Counted from the stretch's first letter, positions 34,501 through 41,878 are shown. The stretch: 50,147 nucleotides of DNA from Porphyromonadaceae bacterium UBA7042 (GCA_002494015.1 DLAR01000053.1:1-50147), one strand, 5' to 3'. Numbers and translations are program-made. The notes: a model not told the origin generated them from the letters alone.

Positions 34501-34899
34501 ATGTCGCGCATCCGCTCTCCACGCGACATCGCCCGGGCCATGCGCCAGTCAACCCGGGCCGGAATGATTCCCGACAGCGAGGCCGATGAAATATTGGACC
34601 TCATTACCCGCCGTGTCAATGACCCCGGGGTCAGCTCGTGGTTCAATGGATTTTCACGCCTGCTGATGGAACGCCCCGTCATTACCAGCAGTGATGACTC
34701 GCAACGCCCCGACCGTGTGGTGTGGACTGCCGATGGGACAATCGATGTCATTGACTATAAATTCGGCATCGAGCGTCCGGCCCGTTACGCGCGTCAGGTC
34801 AGCCGCTACATGTCACTTCTGCGCGACATGTACCCATCCACGCCGGTCAGAGGTTATATATGGTACCTTGACACCGGTGAAATCGTCCCTGTGAAGTAG
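31561..34899 (+). CDS. AddA-like UvrD helicase with C-terminal nuclease domain
   Basis: This is a 1112-residue superfamily 1A helicase. Walker A is KASAGSGKTFTL (residues 6-17), Walker B is IDEFQDTS (Asp413-Glu414), motif III is GDLKQCIYRFRGSD, and motif VI is LYVAFTRAVDELVV. The C-terminus has a RecB/AddA-type PD-(D/E)xK nuclease: an ILHDLM His motif and IDVIDYKFG with Asp1065 and Lys1067. By family it processes double-strand DNA ends for recombination, normally with a partner (AddB or RecC). No partner gene adjoins it: the neighbours are SUI1 upstream and tonB, tail-to-tail with a single base between the stop codons, downstream. It stops with TAG. Confidence 0.9.
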   Translation: MLRVYKASAGSGKTFTLAREYITLVLGTKGEDGRYRLNRSRREMHRSILAITFTNKATEEMKSRIIHELAVIARLEPGWTKESPYSDYLMNLYGCSRDELREAAAKALKDLLFDFNFFHISTIDAFFQVILRTFAREAELTGSYDVELDDKYVIASSVDRLFEDLNHRDDPEARRITAWLKAYMKSLIDEGYSFNIFNRDSELHSGLIQFIDDVSNETFMLNYESMMAYLGDSDRLVEFARELNRIAAANKARTLNACSGAMAAIVAADLDKKKLVTANFVNLLNKWINGGGYHKSGYGKTGENILLDVENAYSAAGKTSSLRTQAIDALIIEAVESMRVIMEENQFVNCVRKNLYTLGLLSRVYSSIDDYRKEHETILLSDTNSILKRIIGDADTPFVYERVGVWFNHFLIDEFQDTSRMQWDNLRPLLNESLATDNDNLVIGDLKQCIYRFRGSDPSLISNVHNDVVGHAEVRGELLADNTNWRSSAEVVRFNNTLFTLMASEMGFSEQYAGVAQLVSSKHSDHHGYVKLSRISGKKVKADSDGSEEYEPRRAALEIMGNEIARELQAGYRPADIAILVRGRKDGVDVIDYLLERGASDPLFREMRIVSDNALLVSRCRSVRLIVSVLRYISSSDFVSSPSRKSRREIARLLNRYEYLLSRGAAPSEALDGAIHSPDSVEELVMEVTDMDCVNLTSIVERIISRYISPDDLARDNIFITAFQDLVADFSDRGAADVSAFLKWWDGAGSKVAVAGAPDGKAITILTIHKAKGLEYKCVHIPFAGLSLESGDIKWFDTVGVFPGIDPAIVPPLIPLSCSSALAETPVRGQYEQYVCENLLDEFNVLYVAFTRAVDELVVTLTDDVGESSINRFLFSAVEKATPDTCVTLEHNAGIDSSRDRHLSPFIPLQMYEGDVLTLGSPCRPSHEEKEMPTAMEPAETIEMTDYYANDRADLWADTRIDSIRDITVARERGIILHDLMSRIRSPRDIARAMRQSTRAGMIPDSEADEILDLITRRVNDPGVSSWFNGFSRLLMERPVITSSDDSQRPDRVVWTADGTIDVIDYKFGIERPARYARQVSRYMSLLRDMYPSTPVRGYIWYLDTGEIVPVK

Positions 34900-34900
34900 C

Positions 34901-35614
34901 CTATTTTGAACCGTGATGATCGGAGTTTTTTAATTTTAATTGTATGGGCACAATGTACCAAGTATTGACCGGCTTGTCTCCCATTTTCCCCGGAACGAAT
35001 TTAGGCAGTTTTTTAACAGCATTTACAACCTCCGAATCAAATGGCTCTCCTGCAGACCTTACATCTTCGATGCGCCCGACCTCGCCTGTTTTAGTCACGA
35101 CAAATCTTACTACTACCCTTGCCGAAGACCACTCTAAGCAGGCTGATGGTATTTGTAGTTGGTCGACTACATATTTTAGCAAAGCTACTTCGCCGCCCGG
35201 AAATTGCGGCTTGTGTTCCACGACATTGTAAATGTAGTCATCCCCTTCCTGACGCATAAGTTCCTCTTGAACATCGATATCTCCGACGACAACTTCCTCT
35301 CTCGTAGTGGCACGTTTTTTATCCTCGTTGCCGGTCGACACAGATTCCGTTGCGGAGGCTGACACCTCGACAGTGGAGCCGATTCCCGCCAAAACAGCTG
35401 CGGAGATTCCGGCAAAGGCAATTGCTTTTCCCGCGATGCGTCGGGCCGAAAGCTGCATTTCGAGATAACGCACTTCCGCCTCGCATTTGGGGCAAGTCCC
35501 CGCGCAGTCGCCTTGATAGCGACATTCCGAGGTTACAAACTCGATGTCATTGGCCTCGGCTATCTGTCGGCGAATCTCTTTAAGAATCCGGCAAGTCGTT
35601 TTTCCGCGTGTCAT
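34901..35614 (-). CDS. TonB-like energy transducer with Cys-rich N-terminus
   Basis: The protein has 237 residues. The cytoplasmic N-terminus carries five cysteines, four in a tight cluster (C31, C37, C41, C44; CRYQGDCAGTCPKC) that looks like a metal-binding ribbon. One transmembrane helix lies near residues 60-80. A short linker leads to a TonB C-terminal domain (about 130-232; PQFPGGEVALLKYV, VVVRFVVTKTGEVG, KFVPGKMGDKPVNTWYIVPIQL). TonB normally couples the proton gradient to outer-membrane transporters; an N-terminal Cys cluster suggests a sensory or metal-linked variant. It lacks the long Pro/Lys-rich spacer of classical TonB. It has its own minus-strand promoter. Confidence 0.85.
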   Translation of the reverse strand: MTRGKTTCRILKEIRRQIAEANDIEFVTSECRYQGDCAGTCPKCEAEVRYLEMQLSARRIAGKAIAFAGISAAVLAGIGSTVEVSASATESVSTGNEDKKRATTREEVVVGDIDVQEELMRQEGDDYIYNVVEHKPQFPGGEVALLKYVVDQLQIPSACLEWSSARVVVRFVVTKTGEVGRIEDVRSAGEPFDSEVVNAVKKLPKFVPGKMGDKPVNTWYIVPIQLKLKNSDHHGSK

Positions 35615-35628
35615 ATCGCTTGAATATA

Positions 35629-35654
35629 GAGGATTAGATTACGAGGATTAGATT
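35629..35654 (-). repeat. Tandem 12-base repeat at the tonB start site
   Basis: GAGGATTAGATT occurs at 35629-35640 and 35643-35654, a 14-base period, between the tonB -7 box and its ATG. It overlaps the predicted transcription start and could be an operator. Confidence 0.6.
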
Positions 35655-35655
35655 G

Positions 35656-35687
35656 CAAAGATATTATATAAAGGGGATAATGCCAAA
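35656..35687 (-). promoter_or_regulatory. Promoter of tonB-like gene
   Basis: On the minus strand TTTG (35687-35684) and TATCTTTG (35663-35656) are 20 bases apart, a full consensus match. The leader is about 36 bases. Confidence 0.75.
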
Positions 35688-35752
35688 AATAAAAGACACC
35701 TTTTCAGACAAAAATATTTCTAATAAGTCTAATAAGTCGACAATTTTGTCGA

Positions 35753-35846
35753 AGCCCGCAGGGCGATATTGTGTTAAACCCCGCATGGAGCGCAGCGGAA
35801 TGCGGGGTATCGGCATCAACCAAAACTCAGGAGCCCGCAGGGCGAT
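35753..35846. repeat. REP-like repeat block
   Basis: AGCCCGCAGGGCGAT occurs at 35753-35767 and 35832-35846. Between them is an inverted repeat ACCCCGCAT/ATGCGGGGT (35778-35786, 35800-35808) around a 13-base centre. The block is GC-rich against AT-rich surroundings, as expected of a dispersed palindromic element. Confidence 0.7.
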
Positions 35847-35949
35847 GTGATGGTAATGTGGCGATTAGCTTAGGCCAAAATAAACAACAACGATTCCGGT
35901 TCAATCAAATTTTCAGCGACTATTTTGACCACTATTATGCCAAAGTACG

Positions 35950-35977
35950 TTGATTTCGATTTTTTATTGTAATTTTG
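35950..35977 (+). promoter_or_regulatory. Promoter of the DUF486 gene
   Basis: TAATTTTG at 35970-35977 is a clear -7 box; TTG at 35950-35952 is a weak -33 box with a short spacer. The leader is about 17 bases. Confidence 0.5.
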
Positions 35978-35999
35978 CGGGCGAAAAAATTTAAACACA

Positions 36000-36371
36000 A
36001 TGAATGCATGGCTGACAGTGGGACTGCTTGTTGTCTCCAATATCTTTATGACTTTTGCGTGGTACGGTCATCTGAAATTGCAACAGATGAAGGTTTTCAC
36101 GTCAGATACGCCGCTTTATGTGGTAATCCTTGTGTCATGGGGCATAGCGCTGCTTGAATACTCATGTCAGGTTCCTGCCAACCGTATCGGTTATGAGGGA
36201 AACGGTGGCGCTTTCTCGCTGATGCAGCTCAAAGTCATTCAAGAGGCGGTCACACTGGTCGTCTTCACCGTGTTCACAGTCGTGTTTTTCCGCGGCGAAA
36301 CGCTTCAGTGGAACCATTTCGCCGCATTCGTGTGCCTCATCCTCGCAGTCTATTTCGTGTTTATGAAATAG
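36000..36371 (+). CDS. DMT-family small membrane protein (DUF486)
   Basis: This is a 123-residue inner-membrane protein with four hydrophobic helices, of the DUF486 family in the drug/metabolite transporter group. Family signatures include the N-terminal FMTFAWYGHLK, LVSWGIALLEYSCQVPANRIGY and the final helix with YFVFMK. Such half-size proteins probably act as dimers; the substrate is unknown. Its stop is only 3 bases from the lptG stop on the other strand, so there is no space for a terminator between the two converging genes. Confidence 0.88.
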   Translation: MNAWLTVGLLVVSNIFMTFAWYGHLKLQQMKVFTSDTPLYVVILVSWGIALLEYSCQVPANRIGYEGNGGAFSLMQLKVIQEAVTLVVFTVFTVVFFRGETLQWNHFAAFVCLILAVYFVFMK

Positions 36372-36374
36372 GTC

Positions 36375-37454
36375 TTACTGGTGGCTGGCCTTGTAATAAA
36401 GGATGACGGCGATGATGGTGTAGAGGATGTTGGGAATCCACATCGCAATCATCGGGGAGGTGTAGCCCGACACGGCAAATGTCGAGGTGACCGTCATAAA
36501 GAGGATGTAGCTGAAACTCAGCACGAGGCCGATGCCGATATTGATGCCCATTCCGCCTTTTACCTTGCGGGATGACAGCGACATGCCGATAATCGTGAGT
36601 ATAAAGGCTGCCGCCGTCATGGCATAGCGGCGGTGATTTTCGATTTCAAATGACTTGATATTGGCGACACCTCGCGCTTTCTGCCGCGAGATATATTCTT
36701 GCAAGGCGGGCGAGGTCATTGTCTCGTGGTCGTTCTTGGAGATGAGGAAGTCACGCGGCTCGATGGGGATGACGGTATCGAGGCGCGCCCCACGACGTAT
36801 TGTCTCGCGAGTGCCGTCAAAGTCGCGTATCATGTAGTCGCGCACCTGCCAGTTGTAAAGAGTGTCCCAGCGGATTGTCTGCGCGGTCAGCCTCGACACG
36901 AGTTTCTTGTCCTTGAAGGTTTCGAGAGAAAATTTATAGCCTGTCTTCTGAGTGTTGTCATAACGGCTCATGTAGGCGATTTGTCCCTTGGCGACCTGCA
37001 ACTGGATGTTTGTGCCATAGTCCACGCGTTTGTTTTTGACATAGGTATTGGTATAGTCGATGCGTTTGACATTGGCCGGGGGGATAATGTATGCGCTCAG
37101 CATGTAAGTCGCCAGCGCGATGATGGCCGCGCTGATGAGGTAGGGGCGCATAAACCGCCGGTAGCTCATGCCGGTGGAGAGCATCGCGATAATTTCGGAA
37201 TTATCGGCGAGCTTGGAGGTGAAGAAGATGACGGCAATGAATGTGAAAAGCGGGCTGAATTGGTTGGCAAAGTATGGGAGAAAGTTGACAAAATAGTCAA
37301 ATATAGTGGCTTTCAGCGGTGCTTTGAGGAAAGAGTCGAGTTTCTCGTTGACATCAAACATGATTGTGATTGCCAGAATGAGGACAATCGCAAAGACGTA
37401 GGTTCCGAGGAACTTCCTTATTATGTATCCGTCAAGGATTTTAAATGGTTTCAT
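36375..37454 (-). CDS. lptG: LptF/LptG family permease
   Basis: This is a 359-residue inner-membrane subunit of the lipopolysaccharide exporter LptBFG. Three helices at the N-terminus (YIIRKFLGTYVFAIVLILAI and two more before residue 130), a periplasmic beta-jellyroll domain (about 140-255), and three C-terminal helices give the usual layout. It moves LPS out of the membrane using ATP hydrolysed by LptB. It lies downstream of tgt, an arrangement common in Bacteroidales. Whether it is LptF or LptG by orthology is uncertain; members next to tgt are usually called LptG. Confidence 0.85.
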   Translation of the reverse strand: MKPFKILDGYIIRKFLGTYVFAIVLILAITIMFDVNEKLDSFLKAPLKATIFDYFVNFLPYFANQFSPLFTFIAVIFFTSKLADNSEIIAMLSTGMSYRRFMRPYLISAAIIALATYMLSAYIIPPANVKRIDYTNTYVKNKRVDYGTNIQLQVAKGQIAYMSRYDNTQKTGYKFSLETFKDKKLVSRLTAQTIRWDTLYNWQVRDYMIRDFDGTRETIRRGARLDTVIPIEPRDFLISKNDHETMTSPALQEYISRQKARGVANIKSFEIENHRRYAMTAAAFILTIIGMSLSSRKVKGGMGINIGIGLVLSFSYILFMTVTSTFAVSGYTSPMIAMWIPNILYTIIAVILYYKASHQ

Positions 37455-37566
37455 TTCAAAAAATGAAAAATGACAAATAACAGATGAAAAATCTGCTATC
37501 GAAATTTGAAATTGATTACGGTGGTTCTGTTATTTGTTATTTATTATCTGTAATTTGTTATCTATC
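37455..37566. repeat. AT-rich intergenic repeat with 10-base inverted arms
   Basis: CAAATAACAG (37474-37483) and CTGTTATTTG (37527-37536) are inverted copies. Between and after them are repeated TTATTTGTTAT-like words. It separates tgt from lptG and may be a weak transcription attenuator. Confidence 0.5.
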
Positions 37567-38697
37567 TTACAGCCTGCGTGTTACCCGCTCGACCATTTCA
37601 GTCTTCCACGACTTGAAATCTCCGGCCAAAATGTGGCGGCGCGCTTCTCCGACGAGCCACAGGTAGAAAGCAAGGTTGTGAATCGAGGCTATCTGCATTG
37701 CAAGCAACTCGTTGGCTATGAACAGGTGGCGGACGTAGGCTTTGGTGTAGGCCGTATCGACATAGCTCGGGCCGTCTTCTTGTAAAGGAGAGAAATCGTC
37801 GGCCCATTTTTTGTTGCGCATGTTCATTATGCCGTGTGCGGTAAAGAGCATGCCGTTGCGGCCGTTGCGGGTGGGCATCACGCAGTCCATCATGTCAACA
37901 CCGCGGTCAATGGCTTCGAGAATATTGGCGGGCGTTCCCACCCCCATGAGGTAGCGAGGCTTGTCGGCGGGAAGGATTTCATTCACCACTTCGATCATTT
38001 CATACATTTTCTCGGTGGGTTCCCCGACCGCCAGTCCGCCGATTGCATTCCCGTCGGCGCCGAGGTCAGCGATAAACTTGGCCGACTCTCGTCTGAGGTC
38101 GGGATAGGTGACTCCCTGCACGATGGGGAAATAAGCCTGACGGTAGCCATAAAGCCCTTCGGTCTCTTTGTAGCGTTTCCAGCCGCGGGCGAGCCAGCGG
38201 TGGGTGAGGCCGAGCGATTTCTTGGCATAGTCATAGTCGGCTGTACCGGGAGGGCATTCGTCGAGAGCCATCATGATGTCGGCCCCGATGACACGCTCGA
38301 TGTCAACCACCCCCTCGGGAGTGAACAGATGGCGAGAGCCGTCGATGTGGGAGCGGAAATGCGCGCCCTCCTCGGTCAGTTTTCGCTGTCCCGAGAGAGA
38401 GAACACCTGAAACCCTCCGCTGTCAGTCAGAATGGGGCGTTCCCATCCGTTAAATTTGTGCAATCCACCGGCCTGACGCAGGACATCGAGTCCCGGGCGC
38501 AGATACAGGTGATAGGTGTTTCCCAAAATAATCTGGGCTTTTATATCGTCACGCAACTCGCGCTGATGCACGGCCTTGACGCTGCCCACAGTGCCTACAG
38601 GCATGAAGATGGGTGTCTCGATTGTACCGTGGTCGGTCGTGATAAGTCCGGCACGGGCACCGGAACCGGGGGCGGTTGCTTGAAGAAGGAAATCCAT
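37567..38697 (-). CDS. tgt: tRNA-guanine transglycosylase (queuine synthesis), altered zinc site
   Basis: Tgt (376 residues from the ATG at 38697; longer frames upstream cross the promoter) swaps guanine-34 of GUN-anticodon tRNAs for preQ1. The general acid/base Asp92 (LTDSGGFQVF) and nucleophile Asp271 (MMDCVMPTRNGRNG) are present. In the usual enzyme a CxCxxC motif plus His binds zinc near residues 308-340. Here that stretch reads EDGPSYVDTAYTKAYVRHL with no cysteine, while the His (His340 in IASIHN) remains. The rest of the fold is intact, so the protein is probably active but zinc-free or with other ligands. Confidence 0.92.
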   Translation of the reverse strand: MDFLLQATAPGSGARAGLITTDHGTIETPIFMPVGTVGSVKAVHQRELRDDIKAQIILGNTYHLYLRPGLDVLRQAGGLHKFNGWERPILTDSGGFQVFSLSGQRKLTEEGAHFRSHIDGSRHLFTPEGVVDIERVIGADIMMALDECPPGTADYDYAKKSLGLTHRWLARGWKRYKETEGLYGYRQAYFPIVQGVTYPDLRRESAKFIADLGADGNAIGGLAVGEPTEKMYEMIEVVNEILPADKPRYLMGVGTPANILEAIDRGVDMMDCVMPTRNGRNGMLFTAHGIMNMRNKKWADDFSPLQEDGPSYVDTAYTKAYVRHLFIANELLAMQIASIHNLAFYLWLVGEARRHILAGDFKSWKTEMVERVTRRL

Positions 38698-38721
38698 AAT
38701 TCTTGAACTAATAATGAAATG

Positions 38722-38753
38722 CAAAGTTACAATTTTTTCCAAAACTGTGCAAT
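38722..38753 (-). promoter_or_regulatory. Promoter of tgt-lptG
   Basis: On the minus strand ATTG (38753-38750) and TAACTTTG (38729-38722) are 20 bases apart. The leader is about 18 bases. Confidence 0.6.
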
Positions 38754-38773
38754 GCGGTGTTTTTGGCAATACA

Positions 38774-38806
38774 TTGTCAGTTTTTGAGAAATAATCGCTA
38801 TCTTTG
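38774..38806 (+). promoter_or_regulatory. Promoter of nrnA operon
   Basis: TATCTTTG at 38799-38806 is a strong -7 box ending 8 bases before the nrnA ATG. TTG at 38774-38776 is a weak -33 box with a slightly long spacer. Confidence 0.5.
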
Positions 38807-38814
38807 CACCCTAT

Positions 38815-39852
38815 ATGCAGAACGGAAGGTTTGTACATAATATAGATTTCGCTGCGGCGACTGAGGTTCTCGACTTGATAAAGGAGTCGGATAAAATTGT
38901 CATAACATGTCATGTGTCGCCCGACGGGGATGCCATCGGTTCTTCACTCGGGTTGTGGCACACGCTGCTGGCAATGGGCAAAAAGGCGACGATTGTGACA
39001 CCTGACTGTCCGCCCAAGATTCTCCAGTTTCTTCCCGGCGTGAAAGAAATTGTGATAGGCACGCGTCAGGCTGATTATGCCCGTAACCTGTTGACTGATG
39101 CTGACTTGATTTTCTGCATGGACTTCAATGACACCAAGCGGGTCGACAAGCTGCAGCCCTGTCTTGACGCATCGTCGGCACGGAAGGTTGTCATTGACCA
39201 TCATCTTGAGCCGGTAATCGAGGCCGATGTGCTGATTTCCCGGCCCGAGATTTCGTCGACCTCGGCGTTGCTCTACATTCTGTTGTGGCAGTTGAAACTG
39301 ACCCGCTATGTGCGCCGTCGTGCCGCCGAATGCATTTTTACGGGAATGATGACCGATACCGGCAATTTTAGCTATAATTCCAATGATTCTGACCTCTATC
39401 TGATTGTGTCTGACTTGGTTAAGAAGGGTGTCGACAAGGACCGCCTCTATACTCAGGTGCTTAATACCGGGAGCGAGTCACGGGTGCGCATCTGCGGTTA
39501 TGCGCAATACAAGATGAAGATGTTTCCCGAGCATAAGTCGGCCCTGATAACTCTTTCCGTCGATGAATTGAAAGAGTTTGAGTATGCCAAGGGTGATACC
39601 GAGGGACTTGTCAATATTCCTCTGAGCATCCCTGAGGTCAATTATTCGGTATTCATGCGTCAGGACAGTCCCGATTATGTGAAAATTTCAACTCGGTCCA
39701 AAGGGGATTTCCCTGTCAACCTGATGTGTGAGGCTTATTTTAACGGCGGTGGCCATCTTAATGCTGCCGGTGGTGAGTTTCACGGCACATTGGGCGAGGC
39801 TGTTACCCGCCTGATTGAAATTATGCCTGAATTTGACAAGTATAATCACTGA
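38815..39852 (+). CDS. nrnA: DHH phosphoesterase (NrnA-type oligoribonuclease / pAp phosphatase)
   Basis: This is a 345-residue cytoplasmic DHH-DHHA1 enzyme that degrades short RNA oligomers and dephosphorylates pAp. Motifs: HVSPDGDAIGSS, MDFND, the DHH triad VVIDHHLEP, TGMMTDTGNFSY, and the C-terminal GGGHLNAAGGEF of DHHA1. Length is normal. It begins an operon with a DUF4827 lipoprotein, glmM and DUF4923, all on the plus strand with small gaps, as I recall from other Bacteroidales. It diverges from tgt. Confidence 0.92.
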   Translation: MQNGRFVHNIDFAAATEVLDLIKESDKIVITCHVSPDGDAIGSSLGLWHTLLAMGKKATIVTPDCPPKILQFLPGVKEIVIGTRQADYARNLLTDADLIFCMDFNDTKRVDKLQPCLDASSARKVVIDHHLEPVIEADVLISRPEISSTSALLYILLWQLKLTRYVRRRAAECIFTGMMTDTGNFSYNSNDSDLYLIVSDLVKKGVDKDRLYTQVLNTGSESRVRICGYAQYKMKMFPEHKSALITLSVDELKEFEYAKGDTEGLVNIPLSIPEVNYSVFMRQDSPDYVKISTRSKGDFPVNLMCEAYFNGGGHLNAAGGEFHGTLGEAVTRLIEIMPEFDKYNH

Positions 39853-39857
39853 AAAAT

Positions 39858-40469
39858 ATGATAATGAAAAAGTTAAATATTTATTTTGTGATGTCGTTGC
39901 TTCTTGGCGCGCTGTCGCTGGGTTCGTGTAACGACTCTAAAAGTTATGCCGATCTTCTCAATGAGGAAAGCAAGGCGGTTAACCTCTTTCTTGCCGATCA
40001 CCGTGTGGTTGACGGTGTGCCTGAGGACAATAAATTTGAAATAGGGGAGGATGCGCCCTATTACAAACTTGACGAGGACGGAAACGTCTACATGCAGGTG
40101 TTGCGTCTTGGTCAGCCCGATGAATACAGGGAAGAAAATCCCGATTACAAGGAGGTGATGGCTGAAGACGGCGACCGTGTCTATTTCCGTTTCATCCGTT
40201 ACAATCTGCGATACTATGTTCCCGGCGAGTCCATGACCGGTTCGGGAAATGCCGAGGATATGAGCACGACATCGATGTACTTTGTTTATGACGACTTTCA
40301 GAACACCTACTCGGCAACCTACGGAGAAGGTATTCAGATGCCTCTCAAATATGTTCCCCTCGACAGCAAAGTGAATATCATAATAAAATCTCAGGACGGG
40401 TGGTTCGACGAGATTTCCAACGTCGTTCCGTTCCTGTATGAGATAACCTATTATAAAAGTCAGATTTGA
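39858..40469 (+). CDS. DUF4827 lipoprotein
   Basis: This 203-residue protein has a lipoprotein signal (MKKLNIYFVMSLLLGAL) with lipobox LGSC. ATG at 39858 or 39864 both work. The mature protein starts NDSKSYADLLNEESKAV, followed by a region (Y-x-V-L-R-L-G, VYFRFIRYNLRYY) that resembles FKBP-like peptidyl-prolyl isomerases found in Bacteroidales lipoproteins. It lies 5 bases after nrnA and 2 before glmM. Envelope location is clear; the role is unknown. Confidence 0.8.
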   Translation: MIMKKLNIYFVMSLLLGALSLGSCNDSKSYADLLNEESKAVNLFLADHRVVDGVPEDNKFEIGEDAPYYKLDEDGNVYMQVLRLGQPDEYREENPDYKEVMAEDGDRVYFRFIRYNLRYYVPGESMTGSGNAEDMSTTSMYFVYDDFQNTYSATYGEGIQMPLKYVPLDSKVNIIIKSQDGWFDEISNVVPFLYEITYYKSQI

Positions 40470-40471
40470 TT

Positions 40472-41863
40472 ATGTCACTCATTAAATCAATCTCAGGTAT
40501 ACGCGGCACTATCGGAGGCCGTCCGGGCGACGGGTTGTCACCCCTTGACATAGTGAAGTTTACAGCGGCTTACGCGTCATTTATCCGCAGCAACACCACC
40601 CGCACAAGCAATGTGATTGTCGTCGGGCGCGACGCGCGTCTCAGCGGCGGGATGGTCAACGATATCGTCGTGGGCACGCTCTGCGGCATGGGGTTCGATG
40701 TTGTGAACATCGGCCTCGCCTCGACTCCGACAACTGAAATCGCGGTTGTCGCCGAAAAGGCTTGCGGAGGCATTATCCTTACCGCCAGCCATAACCCCAA
40801 GCAATGGAATGCGCTGAAGCTCCTTAACGAGGATGGCGAGTTCCTGAACGATGCCCAAGGCAAAGAGGTTCTCCGCATCGCCGAGGCTGACGAATATGAA
40901 TTTGCACCTGTCGATGCTCTCGGGCATGTATATTATAACGAAACCTACAACCGCCGCCACATCGAGCAGGTGCTCGACCTCAGGCTCGTTGACACAGATG
41001 CCATTGCCAAGGCTGACTTCACCGTGGCCGTCGATGCCGTCAACTCGGTGGGTGGCATTGTTATCCCCCAGCTCCTCCGCGCTCTCGGCGTGAAGAATAT
41101 AATTGAGCTGAATTGCGAGGCTACAGGCAAATTTGCCCATACTCCCGAGCCTATTCCCGAAAATCTCACTCAGATTGCCGACCTGATGAAAGACGGTCGT
41201 GCCGATGTGGGATTTGTCGTTGACCCCGATGTCGACCGTCTGGCTATCGTGATGGAAAACGGCGAAATGTTTGTCGAGGAATATACTCTCGTTTCGATTG
41301 CCGACTATGTGCTTGCCCACACCCCCGGCTCGACTGTCTCAAATCTGAGTTCGTCGCGCGCCCTTCGTGATGTGACCGAGGCCCACGGTTGCAGCTATGC
41401 GGCCGCTGCCGTAGGAGAGGTAAACGTTACGACCAAGATGAAAGAAACCGGCGCGATTATAGGTGGTGAAGGAAACGGCGGAGTCATCTACCCTGAAGCC
41501 CACTATGGACGTGACGCTCTTGTCGGTGTGGCATTGTTCCTGACCCTCCTTGCCAAGAGTGGCAAAAAGGTTTCGGAACTGAAAGCCGGCTATCCGGCCT
41601 ACATGATTGCAAAAAACAAGATGGAGCTTACTCCCGACCTTGATGTAGACGCTGTCCTCGCAGCTGTAAAAGAGGAATTCAAGGGTGAGCGGATAACCGA
41701 TATTGACGGGGTGAAGATTGATTTCTCCGATTCGTGGGTTCATCTCCGCAAGAGCAACACCGAGCCTATAATAAGGATTTACAGCGAGGCTGCAACGATG
41801 GCTGAGGCCGATGCCTTGGCTGACCGCATCAAGGCTGTGATTGCCAAAATAATTGGAAGATAA
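40472..41863 (+). CDS. glmM: Phosphoglucosamine mutase
   Basis: This is a 463-residue phosphohexomutase of the alpha-D-phosphohexomutase family. It interconverts glucosamine-6-phosphate and glucosamine-1-phosphate for UDP-GlcNAc, hence peptidoglycan and LPS. The active phosphoserine is Ser106 in LTASHNPKQWN, the Mg-binding loop is DPDVDRLAI, the sugar loop is GEGNGGVIYP, and the phosphate loop is RKSNTEPIIRIY. The short spacing GGIILTASHNP is typical. A close paralogue role as phosphomannomutase cannot be excluded. It is third in the nrnA operon. Confidence 0.9.
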   Translation: MSLIKSISGIRGTIGGRPGDGLSPLDIVKFTAAYASFIRSNTTRTSNVIVVGRDARLSGGMVNDIVVGTLCGMGFDVVNIGLASTPTTEIAVVAEKACGGIILTASHNPKQWNALKLLNEDGEFLNDAQGKEVLRIAEADEYEFAPVDALGHVYYNETYNRRHIEQVLDLRLVDTDAIAKADFTVAVDAVNSVGGIVIPQLLRALGVKNIIELNCEATGKFAHTPEPIPENLTQIADLMKDGRADVGFVVDPDVDRLAIVMENGEMFVEEYTLVSIADYVLAHTPGSTVSNLSSSRALRDVTEAHGCSYAAAAVGEVNVTTKMKETGAIIGGEGNGGVIYPEAHYGRDALVGVALFLTLLAKSGKKVSELKAGYPAYMIAKNKMELTPDLDVDAVLAAVKEEFKGERITDIDGVKIDFSDSWVHLRKSNTEPIIRIYSEAATMAEADALADRIKAVIAKIIGR

Positions 41864-41878
41864 AAACAACATTTTACT

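Larger units (their letters stand above)
35615..35999. other. 385-base gene-free region with repeats
   Basis: Between the divergent tonB and DUF486 genes lie a tandem 12-base repeat over the tonB start site (35629-35654), a 9-base tandem TAATAAGTC (35721-35738) and a palindrome CGACAA-TT-TTGTCG (35738-35751). There are also two copies of AGCCCGCAGGGCGAT and a REP-like inverted repeat. Small frames through the repeats look like translation of repeat DNA, not genes. Confidence 0.7.

Noticed and set aside
35653..35953. Small frames of about 60 codons across the REP-like block
   Set aside because: They translate repeat and palindrome DNA and lack a promoter in the right place.
36699..37466. 255-codon plus-strand frame antisense to lptG
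   Set aside because: lptG has the expected membrane layout; the antisense protein has no hydrophobic or domain pattern.
37834..38706. 290-codon plus-strand frame antisense to tgt
   Set aside because: It lies wholly across tgt, which has clear catalytic motifs; the antisense translation has no domain-like features.
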